From contig CAJYNG010000008.1 in NCBI GenBank assembly GCA_913775725.1, positions 372,001 to 436,000 on the forward strand: a stretch of 64,000 nt of DNA, given 5' to 3'. A program made the position numbers and the translations under genes. The first letter of the stretch is position 1, and every line of letters starts with the position of its first letter. This stretch comes from an uncultured Stenotrophomonas sp. Lineage in GTDB: Bacteria > Pseudomonadota > Gammaproteobacteria > Xanthomonadales > Xanthomonadaceae. Shown here piece after piece: positions 35,984 to 45,705 of this stretch. The notes below the pieces were generated by a model that had not been told where the DNA came from, made no database searches, and saw only the letters and a list, made by a program, of their open reading frames with translations.

Positions 35984-36658
35984 ATGCCAACCCTGCTCAT
36001 CGCTGACGATCACCCCTTGTTCCGCGCGGCACTGCATCGCGCGGCCGAAGAGGCAGTTGCCGATCTGCAGATCAGCGAGGCTGACTCCCTGGACAGCGTG
36101 CTCGACGTGCTTGAACGCCAACAGATCGACCTGATGCTGCTGGACCTGCATATGCCGGGCAATCATGGACTGGCCGGCCTCGCCACCATTCGCGCACTTC
36201 AGCCAGGCCTGGCGATCATCATCGTCTCGGCCAATGAAGAGCCGCAGGTGATCCGCCGCGCCATCGACCTTGGTGCCGCCGGCTATCTGCCCAAGAGTTC
36301 GGGGCTGAACGAGCTGCAGGCGGCACTGCAGTCCGTGCTGGATGGCGAGCGTTGGATCCCGGCACTACTGCGTGAGCCGGTGGCGCGCGTGGTGCCCTTC
36401 AGCAAGGATGCCGATCTGGCTGTGCGGCTGGCCAGCCTGTCCGCACATCAGTACCGGGTGCTGAGCCTGGTGGCCGAAGGGCTGCTCAACAAGCAGATTG
36501 CCGATCGCCTTGGTGTGCAGCTGCGAACGGTGAAGGCACACATGACCCGCATCATGGAACGGCTCGGGGTCCGCAATCGTGCGCAGGCAATCCGGGTGCT
36601 GCATGAAATGGGCCTGGCCGACCCCTCCCGCCAGATCGAAGAGTCGCGCAGCCCCTGA
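35984..36658 (+). CDS. NarL/LuxR-type response regulator (CrbR/ErdR-like)
   Basis: A 224-residue protein. The receiver domain (1-120) has IADDHPLF, the phosphoacceptor Asp in LLDLHMPG and the Lys in LPKSSG. The LuxR helix-turn-helix (~150-210) reads LSLVAEGLLNKQIADRLGVQLRTVKAHMTRIMERL. It is convergent with, and 4 bp from, an SSS-domain hybrid kinase, the arrangement of CrbS/CrbR (MxtR/ErdR), which controls acetyl-CoA synthetase and carboxylate use. That pairing is inferred from architecture. Confidence 0.85.
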   Translation: MPTLLIADDHPLFRAALHRAAEEAVADLQISEADSLDSVLDVLERQQIDLMLLDLHMPGNHGLAGLATIRALQPGLAIIIVSANEEPQVIRRAIDLGAAGYLPKSSGLNELQAALQSVLDGERWIPALLREPVARVVPFSKDADLAVRLASLSAHQYRVLSLVAEGLLNKQIADRLGVQLRTVKAHMTRIMERLGVRNRAQAIRVLHEMGLADPSRQIEESRSP

Positions 36659-36662
36659 GTCG

Positions 36663-39600
36663 TCAGGTAGTGCTCGTGGCACCGGCTACCAGCAGGTGAT
36701 TGATTGCCCAACGCAGCGCCAACGGCTTGAAGGGCTTGTTCAGCAGCGAGAGGCCGGCGCCACGCACCGCCTCACGGGTCTCGCCGCCGGTGTCCGCACT
36801 GAGGATCACCGTCGGTCGCGGCCCCTTCATGCCCGCCAGTCGCTTCCACAGCGCGACACCGGTATCGCCCTCATCCAGGTGATAGTCGAACAGCCACAGC
36901 GCCGCATCATGCGCCGACGAACCGATGCCATCCACATCACGCGCCGCGATGACATCGCAGCCCCAGGACAGCAGCAACTGCTGCATTGCCGCCAGCGCGT
37001 CCGCATCGTTGTCGACCACCAGTACGCGGATACCCCTGAGCGTGCTGCTGCCGCTGGCAGAAGATTCGATCCGCGGCACCGCGGGCGCTGCAACCCGCGC
37101 CACGGCGATGGAGAATACCGAGCCTTGGCCCACTCTGCTCTGCAGCTGCAAAGGGGCATGCAGCAGATCGGCGATGCGGTGTGCAATGGTCAGGCCAAGC
37201 CCCAGGCCCTGGCCGTTGCTGCGATCAACGCGATGGAATTCCTCGAACACCGCTGCCTGCTGCTCGTCCGTAATTCCAGGGCCCGTGTCGTGCACCCCGA
37301 TGGACAGCAATTGCCCATTGCGGCGCACGCCCAGCAACACGCCTCCATGGCGGGTGTAACGGATGGCATTGGCCAGGAAATTCTGCAGCACACGGCGCAG
37401 CAGCAACGGATCGCTCAGGACCCAGGCGCGGGTCCGCAGGTAGCGGAACTGCAGCCCACGCGCCGCTGCCAGCACCGCGAACTCCTGTGCGAGCGGATCG
37501 AGCACCGTTGAAAGCGCGAAGGGGCGCGGATCCGCGACCAGCCCGCCGGCCTCCAGCCGGGAGATATCCAGCAGCCCGGACAGCAGGTCGTTGGTGGAGT
37601 CCAGCGCGCCACGGATCTGGCGCAGGAAGCTGTCGAGGAACTCCGATTCAATGTGCTGCGACATTGCGTCGGTCAACAGCTGAGCAGCATGCAGTGGTTG
37701 GATCAGGTCGTGACCGACCGCGGTCAGGAAACGGGTTTTCGCAACGTTCGCGCGTTCGGCGGCGTGCACCGCGTGCTCCAGCCGTGCGGTGCGGTCCTGC
37801 ACGCGGCGCTCCAGGGTTTCGTTGCTGCGCTTGAGCGCTTCTTCGGCGCGCCGGAAGGCGGTGACGTCGGTGAAGGTGGCCACATAGCCACCGCCCGGCA
37901 TCGGGTTGCCACGGATCTCGACGATGGTGTCATCGGGGAAGATCCGCTCGGACAGATGTGGCGTGCCGCGCCGCATGTGTGCGACGCGACGCTGCAAGGC
38001 CTTGTCGCGGGAGTCACCAGGGCCGTCACCGATCTTCAGTTCGGCCAGCGCCCACGCTGTCAGATTGACCACCGGCTGCCCAACCTGCAGCAACTCGGGC
38101 GGAAACTTGAACAACGCAGCATAGCGGCTGTTCCAGGCCACCAGCTGCAGCTGCGCGTCGACCACGCTGATGCCCTGGCTCATGTTCTCCAGCGCCGCCT
38201 CCAGCAGGCGCTGGTTGAAGCGCAGCACCTGGGTCGCTTCGCCGACCGCGCGGGTCACTGCATCCAGTGGCGCGGTGCCGCCGTCGCGTGCCGCTTCCAC
38301 CAGCAGGCGCGCCATGCCCGCACCAACCACGGCGGTCAGCTCACGTTCGACCGCCGTGACCCGGTCGTCATCCAGCATCTGTCCTGCAGGGCCCTCCATC
38401 AGCTGGCGCGCACGCTCCTGGCCGAGGAAGCGCCCGGCGGTCCTGCGCAACGAGGCTGCAGCCACCGCGTCGCGCCGCCGGGGCTGCGATGGGCGCACCG
38501 CCCGCGATACCAGGACAACCGCCAACAGGTTGATCACCAGGCTTGCACCCATGCTGATGGCGATATGCCCCGGCTGCACGCGCAGCGAAACGACGGCCAG
38601 CCAGTGCAGACCATCGGGGCTGGCGGTTGGTGGCGTGGCAGGGATCACCATCGGCAGCAGCACCAGCCACAGCCAGGCCAATGACCCCAGCACGATGCCG
38701 GCGATGATGGCCGGGGAGGGCGTGCGCGGGCGATACACCGCCAGCAGGACCGCCGGCGCAAGCTGCGAGAGTGCCGTAAAGGACATCAGTCCGAAATCGC
38801 TGAGTGCCTCGGTGTCACTCATCGCCCGGCTGTACAGCCACGCCATCAGGAACACGGCGAGGATGCCGGCACGGCGGAACGCCAGCACGCGCGGGCGCAG
38901 ATCGGCCACCGCCGCGCCGCCAGCGATGCCGTCCAGCAGCCGCGAGCCGAACCCATGGTTGCCAAGCATGATCGACAGGGTCAGCCCGGACAGGATCATC
39001 ATGCCGGTGGCCGCGCTCAGGCTGCCCAGATAGGCCAGCAGCGCCAGCAGATGATGGCCACCGGCCTGCGGCAGCGCCAGCACGTACAGGTCGGGCGGCA
39101 CCGATGCGGGCAGCTGCGCGGCGCCAGCCAATGCCATCGGCACCGACGGCAGCCCGATCAGCAGCAGGTAGACCGGAAACATCCAGCGGGCGGTCTTCAG
39201 GTCCGAGGTCTGGCGAAGCTCGACCACGCCGACGTGGAACTGGTGCGGCAGGGTGAACGCGGAGATCGCCCCCAGCGCAACCATGGTGAGATAGTCCGGC
39301 ACGATGGCGGGGGGCGGCAGCTGCGCCATCTTCTCCAGCAGCGGTGTGCCGGCCTTGTGCACGGACAGCGCCGCATACAGGCCAATGGCCAGCAGCGCCA
39401 CCAGCTTCAACACCGACTCCAGGCCCAGCGCGACCACGATACCGCGATTGGGCTCGGTGGCCGAGGCCTTGCGGGCGCCGAACAGCAGCGTGAACGCGGC
39501 CATCGTCAGCGCGAACCAGAACGACATGTCCAGCTGCGCACCGGCAGGCGCGAACCGATCACCGAGCAGGGCACCCAGCCCCTGGCTGACGGCTTTCAGC

Positions 39601-39998
39601 TGCAGTGCGATGTAGGGAATGATGCCGAACAGCGCCACCAGGGTGATGGTGAAGCCGAGGCCGCGATCGGCGCGCAGTCGCGCGACAACCAGATCGGCGA
39701 TGGTGGCACTGTTGTGCTGTTTGGCCAGCCGCCCGAGGCGGAGCAGGAACGGCAGGCCAAAAGCAAAGATCAGCGCCATGCCGGCCAGGGTCGGTGGAAT
39801 CGGGAAGCCCCATTGCAGACCTTGCGACGCCGCGCCGTAGTAGGTCCACGCGGTGCAGTGCACGGCCAGCGACAGCGCATAGATGAGCGGCCACACGTTC
39901 GAAAGCCGGTCCCCCCGGCGCTCGCCCCACAGCGCCACGCCAAACAGCAGTGCGGTCCATGCAATGCAGGCGAAGAGGACGATGGAAGGCGTCAACAT
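36663..39998 (-). CDS. Hybrid histidine kinase with N-terminal Na+/solute symporter domain (CrbS-like)
   Basis: An 1111-residue protein. An SSS-family transporter-like domain with about thirteen helices (1-490) is followed by a PAS domain (~590-700, VVDAQLQLVAWNSRYAALF), a coiled segment, HisKA (His in VGHDLIQPLHAAQL, ~765), HATPase (DTGPGI and GLGLGLTIAHR) and a C-terminal receiver (phospho-Asp in LFDYHLDEGD; NKPFKP). CrbS-type kinases use the transporter domain to sense or carry acetate or related acids. It is convergent with the LuxR-type regulator. Confidence 0.9.
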   Translation of the reverse strand: MLTPSIVLFACIAWTALLFGVALWGERRGDRLSNVWPLIYALSLAVHCTAWTYYGAASQGLQWGFPIPPTLAGMALIFAFGLPFLLRLGRLAKQHNSATIADLVVARLRADRGLGFTITLVALFGIIPYIALQLKAVSQGLGALLGDRFAPAGAQLDMSFWFALTMAAFTLLFGARKASATEPNRGIVVALGLESVLKLVALLAIGLYAALSVHKAGTPLLEKMAQLPPPAIVPDYLTMVALGAISAFTLPHQFHVGVVELRQTSDLKTARWMFPVYLLLIGLPSVPMALAGAAQLPASVPPDLYVLALPQAGGHHLLALLAYLGSLSAATGMMILSGLTLSIMLGNHGFGSRLLDGIAGGAAVADLRPRVLAFRRAGILAVFLMAWLYSRAMSDTEALSDFGLMSFTALSQLAPAVLLAVYRPRTPSPAIIAGIVLGSLAWLWLVLLPMVIPATPPTASPDGLHWLAVVSLRVQPGHIAISMGASLVINLLAVVLVSRAVRPSQPRRRDAVAAASLRRTAGRFLGQERARQLMEGPAGQMLDDDRVTAVERELTAVVGAGMARLLVEAARDGGTAPLDAVTRAVGEATQVLRFNQRLLEAALENMSQGISVVDAQLQLVAWNSRYAALFKFPPELLQVGQPVVNLTAWALAELKIGDGPGDSRDKALQRRVAHMRRGTPHLSERIFPDDTIVEIRGNPMPGGGYVATFTDVTAFRRAEEALKRSNETLERRVQDRTARLEHAVHAAERANVAKTRFLTAVGHDLIQPLHAAQLLTDAMSQHIESEFLDSFLRQIRGALDSTNDLLSGLLDISRLEAGGLVADPRPFALSTVLDPLAQEFAVLAAARGLQFRYLRTRAWVLSDPLLLRRVLQNFLANAIRYTRHGGVLLGVRRNGQLLSIGVHDTGPGITDEQQAAVFEEFHRVDRSNGQGLGLGLTIAHRIADLLHAPLQLQSRVGQGSVFSIAVARVAAPAVPRIESSASGSSTLRGIRVLVVDNDADALAAMQQLLLSWGCDVIAARDVDGIGSSAHDAALWLFDYHLDEGDTGVALWKRLAGMKGPRPTVILSADTGGETREAVRGAGLSLLNKPFKPLALRWAINHLLVAGATSTT

Positions 39999-40034
39999 CG
40001 CTCCAGTGTAGGGATAGAACCGGGCAGGGAGGGG

Positions 40035-40511
40035 CTAAGGGATGAGCACGATCAGTGACAGCTGCTCAGCAACCAGTGCAAGCTCGCCATCGGCAACCCG
40101 CTCGACGGCCTTGCGCTGGGTCAGCAGCCACTGGCCCGGCTGGCGCGCGTCCAGCGACACCAGCTGCGAGCGTACCTGTACCTCGGACCCGCTCGGCACC
40201 GGCGCCAGGAAGCGCACCTTGTTCAAGCCGTAGTTGAGCACATGGGCGATGCCGGGGAAGCCGGCGAGGGCGGCCACATCGTCCTCCACCGTCAGCGAGA
40301 GCAACAGGAAGCCGTGTGCGATGGTACGCCCGCCCGGCATCTGTGCCTGCGCCCGCGCTGGATCGACATGGATCCAGTTGTGGTCACCAGTGGCGTTGGC
40401 AAAGGCATCGATGCGTGACTGGTCCACGCAGGTCACGCCACTCAACCGCTCGCTGGCCGCCCACTGCTGCAACGCCTGCAGGGCGGGTGGTAGTTCGCTG
40501 TCCGCACTCAC
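40035..40511 (-). CDS. MaoC-like (R)-enoyl-CoA hydratase/dehydratase
   Basis: A 158-residue hot-dog protein with the hydratase motif ATGDHNWIHVDPARA (~42-55; catalytic Asp/His) followed by GGRTIAHGFLLLSL. Such enzymes hydrate (R)-enoyl-CoA and can link beta-oxidation with 3-hydroxyacyl pools. It overlaps the preceding hydrolase gene by 4 bp and so is co-expressed with it. Confidence 0.88.
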   Translation of the reverse strand: MSADSELPPALQALQQWAASERLSGVTCVDQSRIDAFANATGDHNWIHVDPARAQAQMPGGRTIAHGFLLLSLTVEDDVAALAGFPGIAHVLNYGLNKVRFLAPVPSGSEVQVRSQLVSLDARQPGQWLLTQRKAVERVADGELALVAEQLSLIVLIP

Positions 40512-41386
40512 GCCACACGCTCCAGCAAGGTCAGGATCGCGTCACGTGCCTCAGGCTCGGACAGCATCGGCGCGTGCCCCACATCCGGCACTTCCACCAG
40601 GCGGGCACTTTCCGAGGTGGCCGCCATCTGCCGCGCGACATCGGCCGGCAGAATGTCGGACAGCGCTCCGCGGACCACCAGCACCGGCACCCGTGCGGTC
40701 AGCCCGCGTACCGCACGCCACAGCACCGGCCGCAGCAACCACAGCAGCCAGGGACGTGTGGTTCGGATCACCGCCGGGTCGTAATCCAGCTCCAGCAGGC
40801 CATCGCTGCGTGGGCGGAAGGTGCGCACGGCCATCGCCCGCCAGTCGTCGTTACTGAAGCGAGGAAACGCGGCCCTGCCGATCGACGCCACATAGGCGGT
40901 GGCCTGCTCCAGATCCATCGGCGGCACCGGCTTGCCGGCGTACTTGCCGATCCGTGCCAGCGCCTCGCGTGGCACCCTGGGGCCAGCATCGTTGAGCACT
41001 GCCCCAGCAATCCGCTCAGGTGCACGGGAGGCGAGGGTAATGGTCACCAGCACGCCCAGCGAGGTGCCGACGAACACAGCCTTGTCGATGTTCTGCGAGC
41101 GCAGCAGCGCGACCATGTCATCCGCATAGGCGCGCGGGTTGTAGCTGGACGGATCATGCGCACGTTCTGAACCGGCGCGGCCACGCAGATCGACGGCGAT
41201 CACGCGCCAGCCCTCGGCGGTGAGTGTTTCGGCCAGTGCATCGAAATCGGCACCATTGCGGGTCAGGCCGGGGATGCAGACCACGGTGCCGCGGGGCGCC
41301 TGCCGGGCGTCCGCTGCATGGTCACGCGCATGCAGGCGCAATCCATCATTGCTGTTCCAGTACAGGTCGTCGTAAGACTGCGTCAT
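40508..41386 (-). CDS. Alpha/beta-fold hydrolase
   Basis: A 292-residue cytoplasmic hydrolase without signal peptide. It has the oxyanion region IPGLTRNGADF, the nucleophile in GTSLGV (~103), and a His in EVPDVGHAPML (~270). The likely substrate is an ester, possibly a hydroxyalkanoate oligomer given the MaoC partner and the PHB-type esterase nearby; this is inference. Follows the TonB receptor gene by 32 bp on the same strand. Confidence 0.83.
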   Translation of the reverse strand: MTQSYDDLYWNSNDGLRLHARDHAADARQAPRGTVVCIPGLTRNGADFDALAETLTAEGWRVIAVDLRGRAGSERAHDPSSYNPRAYADDMVALLRSQNIDKAVFVGTSLGVLVTITLASRAPERIAGAVLNDAGPRVPREALARIGKYAGKPVPPMDLEQATAYVASIGRAAFPRFSNDDWRAMAVRTFRPRSDGLLELDYDPAVIRTTRPWLLWLLRPVLWRAVRGLTARVPVLVVRGALSDILPADVARQMAATSESARLVEVPDVGHAPMLSEPEARDAILTLLERVA

Positions 41387-41418
41387 GCAGAAGCTTCCTG
41401 AAGATCGTAACGGATGCG

Positions 41419-43605
41419 CTAGAAATCGTAGCGGACGCTGAGGCTATATTGGCGCGGCGGGCCATAGAAGCCAATCAGCGTGCCGACTGCAGGAATGTTG
41501 TAGCCAGTGGTGCGGTACTCCTTGTCAGTCAGGTTGGTGCCCTGCAGCGAGAAGGTCCACGCATCATCCAGGCGCCAGATGACGCCGGCATTGACCAGGC
41601 CGTAGCCATCCTGCTTGATCACCGGACTCAGGTCGGTGGTCGGCCACACCTCGCTCTGGTAGCTGTAGCTCACCCGTGCCGACAGATTGCTGCCATTGGC
41701 CAGCTCGGTGCGGTACTCCACGTTGAGCGCACCCGAGAATTCCGGTGCATTGGTGAACTTCATCTGCTTGGCTACATTGATGCCACGGTCCATGTACTCG
41801 TCGTACTTGGTATCCAGCCAGGCAAGATTGCCGGAGATCAACCAGTGCTGGCTGGGCAGGTACTGGTACTCGACCTCGAGGCCCTTGACGGTACCCGCGC
41901 CGGCATTGGTGAAGTCGCCGAAGAAGGAATCGTCGATGCCATCGCCATTGGTGTCCAGGCCGGTGAACACCGACAGCTGGATGTCCTTGTACTTGTTGTA
42001 GAAGGCCGACAGATTGAGGAACAGGCGCTGGTCGAGGAAGGCCATCTTGCTGCCGACTTCGTAGCTGTCCACGGTCTCGTCGTCGAACGGCTCGGCCGAG
42101 CGCGGCACCGCCACGGCGTTGGCGCGGATGTTGTAGCCGCCGGACTTGAAGCCACGCGTGGCCAGCCCGTAGACCATGATGTCCGGGGTGATCTGGTAGT
42201 CCAGCGAGACCTTGGGCGAGACGTTCTTGAAGTTGGTCTTCTTGTCGAAGTCCGCGGTCACCGCCACCGGCCGGCTGAAGCCCGGGTCGGCGTACAGGCG
42301 GTTGAGCACGATCGCGCGCTTGTCCTCGTCGGTGTAGCGGGCGCCGACATCGAGCTTCAGCTTGCTGGTCAGGTCGAAGGTCCAGTCCGCATACAGCGCG
42401 ATGCTGTCGGTCAGCACCTTGCCCTGGTTGTCGGCGAACTGGGCACTGAAGTAGTTGTTCTGGATCTGGCCACCGGCCTCGCCACTGAACTGGTACAGGC
42501 CGACCACGCCGCGCACGCGGCCGCCGGCGTCGTAGTTCAACTGCACTTCGTTACTGACCTGGTCGTCGTGATAGGTGCCGCCCACGTCGGCCAGCTTGAT
42601 CGGCGTGGTATCGAAGTCGATGTTGGCTTCGCTGTCCGATTCACGCTTGGCCACCACGTACTTCACCGCGATATCCTCGTTCGGCCGCCAGTTCACCGTG
42701 GCCGAAGCGCCCTTGGTTTCCACGTTGTTGAGGTTGCGCATGCCCGAGCGGATGTCGTAGCGACTGTCCATCGGCGGGTAGGTGCGCCGGAATGGATTGG
42801 GCGCCAGCATCTTCGAGCCGCGCATGCCCGACTGGTCATCGATCCAGTCCAGCGCGAACTGCACGTCGAAGTCGTCGCCTGCGTATGCCCCCAGGTTCAG
42901 GCGTGCCGCGTTGATCTGCTTGTCGCTGACCGGCTGGCCGTTGAAGGTGTTCTCACCAAACCCGTCGTGGTTCATGCTGGCCACCGCCACGCGGGCGCGC
43001 AGACCACTGTCGGCGCCACCCATCGGGCCACCGATGGCCGCTTTCGCATCCAGCTGGCTGTAGTTGCCCACGGTGATCTGGGCGAAGCCCTCGGTCTGGG
43101 TGGGCAGGCCGCGCGAGATGTACTTGATCGCACCGCCGATGGTGTTCTTGCCATACAGCGTACCCTGCGGGCCGCGCAGCACCTCGATGCGCGAGACATC
43201 GAACACATCCAGCAGCGCGCCCTGCGGGCGTGCGATGTAGACATCATCCAGATAGATGCCCACGCCCGGGTCCGCGCCCCAGGTGGGGTCGGACTGGCCG
43301 ATGCCGCGGATGTAGGCGGTGACCGTGCTGCTGGCGCCGCGGGCCGCGTAGATGGTCAGGTTCGGCACCTGCGCGTCCAGGTCGCTGATGTCCTGGACAT
43401 TCATCCTGTCCAGCGCCTCCGACGTGAAGGCGGTGACTGCCACCGGCACTTCCTGCAGGGTTTCCTCGCGCTTGCGCGCGGTGACCTTGATGCTGTCCAG
43501 GTTGGTCGGCGAAGCGGACCTGCCTGCCGTCGGTGCGTCCTGTGCCAGTACTGGCCCTGTGGCCAGCAGCGCGCCGATCATGAGACTCAAACAATTCCGT
43601 TTCAT
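41419..43605 (-). CDS. TonB-dependent receptor
   Basis: A 728-residue receptor with a signal peptide (to VLAQD, ~22). The plug has IKVTARKREETLQEVPVAVTAF, IRGIGQSDPTWGADPGVG, and RGPQGTLYGKNTIGGAI; the barrel ends with Phe (SLSVRYDF). This plug type is common in receptors for small organic compounds and siderophores in sphingomonads and xanthomonads. It probably heads an operon with the hydrolase and MaoC genes. GGGGGAGGACCGA precedes the ATG. Its ligand is unknown. Confidence 0.88.
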   Translation of the reverse strand: MKRNCLSLMIGALLATGPVLAQDAPTAGRSASPTNLDSIKVTARKREETLQEVPVAVTAFTSEALDRMNVQDISDLDAQVPNLTIYAARGASSTVTAYIRGIGQSDPTWGADPGVGIYLDDVYIARPQGALLDVFDVSRIEVLRGPQGTLYGKNTIGGAIKYISRGLPTQTEGFAQITVGNYSQLDAKAAIGGPMGGADSGLRARVAVASMNHDGFGENTFNGQPVSDKQINAARLNLGAYAGDDFDVQFALDWIDDQSGMRGSKMLAPNPFRRTYPPMDSRYDIRSGMRNLNNVETKGASATVNWRPNEDIAVKYVVAKRESDSEANIDFDTTPIKLADVGGTYHDDQVSNEVQLNYDAGGRVRGVVGLYQFSGEAGGQIQNNYFSAQFADNQGKVLTDSIALYADWTFDLTSKLKLDVGARYTDEDKRAIVLNRLYADPGFSRPVAVTADFDKKTNFKNVSPKVSLDYQITPDIMVYGLATRGFKSGGYNIRANAVAVPRSAEPFDDETVDSYEVGSKMAFLDQRLFLNLSAFYNKYKDIQLSVFTGLDTNGDGIDDSFFGDFTNAGAGTVKGLEVEYQYLPSQHWLISGNLAWLDTKYDEYMDRGINVAKQMKFTNAPEFSGALNVEYRTELANGSNLSARVSYSYQSEVWPTTDLSPVIKQDGYGLVNAGVIWRLDDAWTFSLQGTNLTDKEYRTTGYNIPAVGTLIGFYGPPRQYSLSVRYDF

Positions 43606-43690
43606 TCGGTCCTCCCCCAGGCATGAACGTGCGGATGGCCCATTGCCACCCCTGCAGCCAAGGCTAGCGGTGTCATCGGCCGGCAGCGAG

Positions 43691-43704
43691 TGGACCTAGG
43701 TCCA
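43691..43704. promoter_or_regulatory. 14-bp perfect palindrome in a divergent promoter
   Basis: TGGACCTAGGTCCA lies midway between the receptor and esterase genes (about 90 and 100 bp from the starts). The ACCTAGGT core is shared with the palindrome at 35930-35945. A related but imperfect CCTAGGTCC sits at 45713-45721 beside the AraC gene start. Confidence 0.55.
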
Positions 43705-43802
43705 GTCGGCGGCGGCCCGCCGATGCGGATACTGGGTGCGCCCCCAGCCGGAAGCGGTCTCCGGTACTACTTCATCCACGACTCACGCACGAGGATCTGG
43801 TC

Positions 43803-44807
43803 ATGAAATCCGGAATCGATTCGATCAAGGTGGTACTGCTGGTGTTGTGTGCTTGGCTGGCGACGGTGGGCAGCGCGGTTGCCGCCGGTCCGGCCGGGCA
43901 TTGGGATGTCGGCCTGTATGGCAATCTGTTCGGTGCCCGCGAGTACCAGGTGTGGGTACCGGCCGGCTACGACGACAGCCAGCCGCTGCCGCTGCTGCTG
44001 GTGCTGCATGGCTGCGTAACCGGGCCCAACCTGATGGGCGAGGCGTCCGGCTTCAATGATGTGGCCGACACCGAAGGGTTCATCGTGGTCTACCCCCGGC
44101 AGAACGTCACCTCCAATCCGGCCCGCTGCTGGAACTGGCAACTGCCGATCAACCAGGCGCGCGACAGCGGCGAGGCCTCGATCCTGGCCGGCATCGTGGA
44201 CAAGGTGAAAGCGGGCTACAGCGTGGATCCGCACCGGGTCTATGTCACCGGCATCTCGGCAGGCGGTGCGATGACCTCGATCATGCTGGCCTGCTACTCG
44301 GATGTGTTCGCTGCCGGCGCCATCCACTCCGGTGGCATGTTCAAGGGGGCGACCACCATTTCCGGTAGCGCCTATGCGTTGCTGGCTGGCAGCATCTATT
44401 CGCCTGACAGCAATGGCCGGCTGGCGTGGCAGTGTTCGGGTTCGCCGTCGCCGCGACCGCTGCCAGTGCTGGTGTTCCATGGCAGCGCCGATCTCACCGT
44501 CAATCCGGTGAATGGCCAGCAGGCCGTGCGCCAGTTCCTGCAGACCAATGATCTGGCCGATGACGGTCTGGACAACGATTCGGTGAAGTACGTGCCGACC
44601 AGCACCTATCACGGCCAGGTGCCAGGCGGACGCGCGTATACGGTGGACACCTACGCCTACGGTGGCAGAACGCTGGTGCAGCACTATGTGGTGCAGGGCA
44701 TGGGCCATGCGTGGAGCGGCAGCCAGTCCGGTCTGCCGTTCACCGACCCGAAAGGGCCGGATGCCACGCTGATCACCTGGCTGTTCCTGAAAGACTACCA
44801 ACGCTGA
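43803..44807 (+). CDS. Secreted PHB-depolymerase-type esterase
   Basis: A 334-residue protein with a signal peptide (to about AVAAG, residue 28). The Esterase_PHB fold shows VLHGCVTGP, the lipase box GISAGGAM (~150, nucleophile Ser), the Asp in FHGSADLTV and the His in GMGHAWSG. Related enzymes act on poly(3-hydroxybutyrate) or feruloyl/acetyl esters; no substrate-binding domain is attached. It is divergent from the receptor operon. Confidence 0.87.
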   Translation: MKSGIDSIKVVLLVLCAWLATVGSAVAAGPAGHWDVGLYGNLFGAREYQVWVPAGYDDSQPLPLLLVLHGCVTGPNLMGEASGFNDVADTEGFIVVYPRQNVTSNPARCWNWQLPINQARDSGEASILAGIVDKVKAGYSVDPHRVYVTGISAGGAMTSIMLACYSDVFAAGAIHSGGMFKGATTISGSAYALLAGSIYSPDSNGRLAWQCSGSPSPRPLPVLVFHGSADLTVNPVNGQQAVRQFLQTNDLADDGLDNDSVKYVPTSTYHGQVPGGRAYTVDTYAYGGRTLVQHYVVQGMGHAWSGSQSGLPFTDPKGPDATLITWLFLKDYQR

Positions 44808-44829
44808 AGGGAAGGGCGGTCCTTGCCGG

Positions 44830-44852
44830 TGCGGGAGCCATGCGCTCCCGCA
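44830..44852. terminator. Bidirectional terminator hairpin
   Basis: Perfect 9-bp stem TGCGGGAGC / GCTCCCGCA with a 5-base loop, between the convergent esterase and AraC genes. The flanks are GC-rich with no clear T-run. Confidence 0.65.
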
Positions 44853-44856
44853 TCCG

Positions 44857-45705
44857 TCAACGCAACGCCTGCGGCCGCTGATCGTCAGCGTCCGATACCG
44901 GCTGCCGAGTGCCCCGTTCCGCCAGGAAGCGCTTGGGTGGTGCCCCCACGGTCTTGCGGAACATGGTTACGAACGCACCGGCGCTGTCATAGCCCAGGTG
45001 ATCCGCGATGGCCTGTACTGTCCTGCCTTTGGCCAGCATCGGCAGTGCCACCACCACATGCAGCTGCCTGCGCCAGCGCCTTACGCTCAAGCCGGTTTCG
45101 CCGGAGAACAGGCGCGACATGTTGCGCTCGCTCATTCCAATCCGGCTCGCCCAGACATCAAGCGTTGCCCGTTCGGCCGGTGCGTCCAGCATCGCATTGG
45201 CCAGCCGGCGCAACCTCGCATCGGATGGCATGGGCAGATGGAGCCACTCCGGTGGCGCAGCGATCAGCTCATCCAGGAACACGGCCATCAGCCGGTCCTG
45301 CGCGCCATCGGGTTCACAGTGCTGGGGAAGGGCAGACGCGCGCACCAGCAGGGCCTGCATGAACGGGGTGATCGCCATCGCAGTGCAGTGCGCCGGCAGT
45401 CCCGGGACGGCACCGGGTTCGACGAACACCACGAAGCCATGCGGCCGTCCACTGCTGCTGGCCCGATGGGACAGACCACCGGGAATCCAGATCGCGCCCT
45501 GGGGAGGAACCACCCATAGACCTGCTGCGGTCTCCAGCATGATCAAGCCACGCGTGGCGACCAGCAGCTGTGCCTTCCGATGCGCATGGAAGGGCATTTC
45601 CCAGGCATCGGGAATGGGATCGAGCCCAAGCACCATGACCGGAAGATCGACACGGTCAGGGTATTCAGGCCCAACCCCGCTCAGTCCTGCAATCGAAATC
45701 TCCAC
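44857..45705 (-). CDS. AraC-family regulator with cupin sensor domain
   Basis: A 282-residue protein. The cupin arm (~20-100) includes FHAHRKAQLLVATRGL and PPQGAIWIPGGLSHR; the two HTH motifs at ~185-270 include LDVWASRIGMSERNMSRLF and VQAIADHLGYDSAGAFVTMFRKTVG. The start is GTG at 45705; the next in-frame ATG is at 45636, inside the cupin domain. It may govern the convergent esterase gene. The 302 bp upstream (45706-46007) hold only short unconvincing frames. Confidence 0.85.
   Translation of the reverse strand: MEISIAGLSGVGPEYPDRVDLPVMVLGLDPIPDAWEMPFHAHRKAQLLVATRGLIMLETAAGLWVVPPQGAIWIPGGLSHRASSSGRPHGFVVFVEPGAVPGLPAHCTAMAITPFMQALLVRASALPQHCEPDGAQDRLMAVFLDELIAAPPEWLHLPMPSDARLRRLANAMLDAPAERATLDVWASRIGMSERNMSRLFSGETGLSVRRWRRQLHVVVALPMLAKGRTVQAIADHLGYDSAGAFVTMFRKTVGAPPKRFLAERGTRQPVSDADDQRPQALR

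Noticed and set aside
41224..43626. 800-residue open frame on the plus strand
   Set aside because: Antisense to the TonB receptor; composition (Val/His/Ala-rich) is typical of mirrored high-GC coding.
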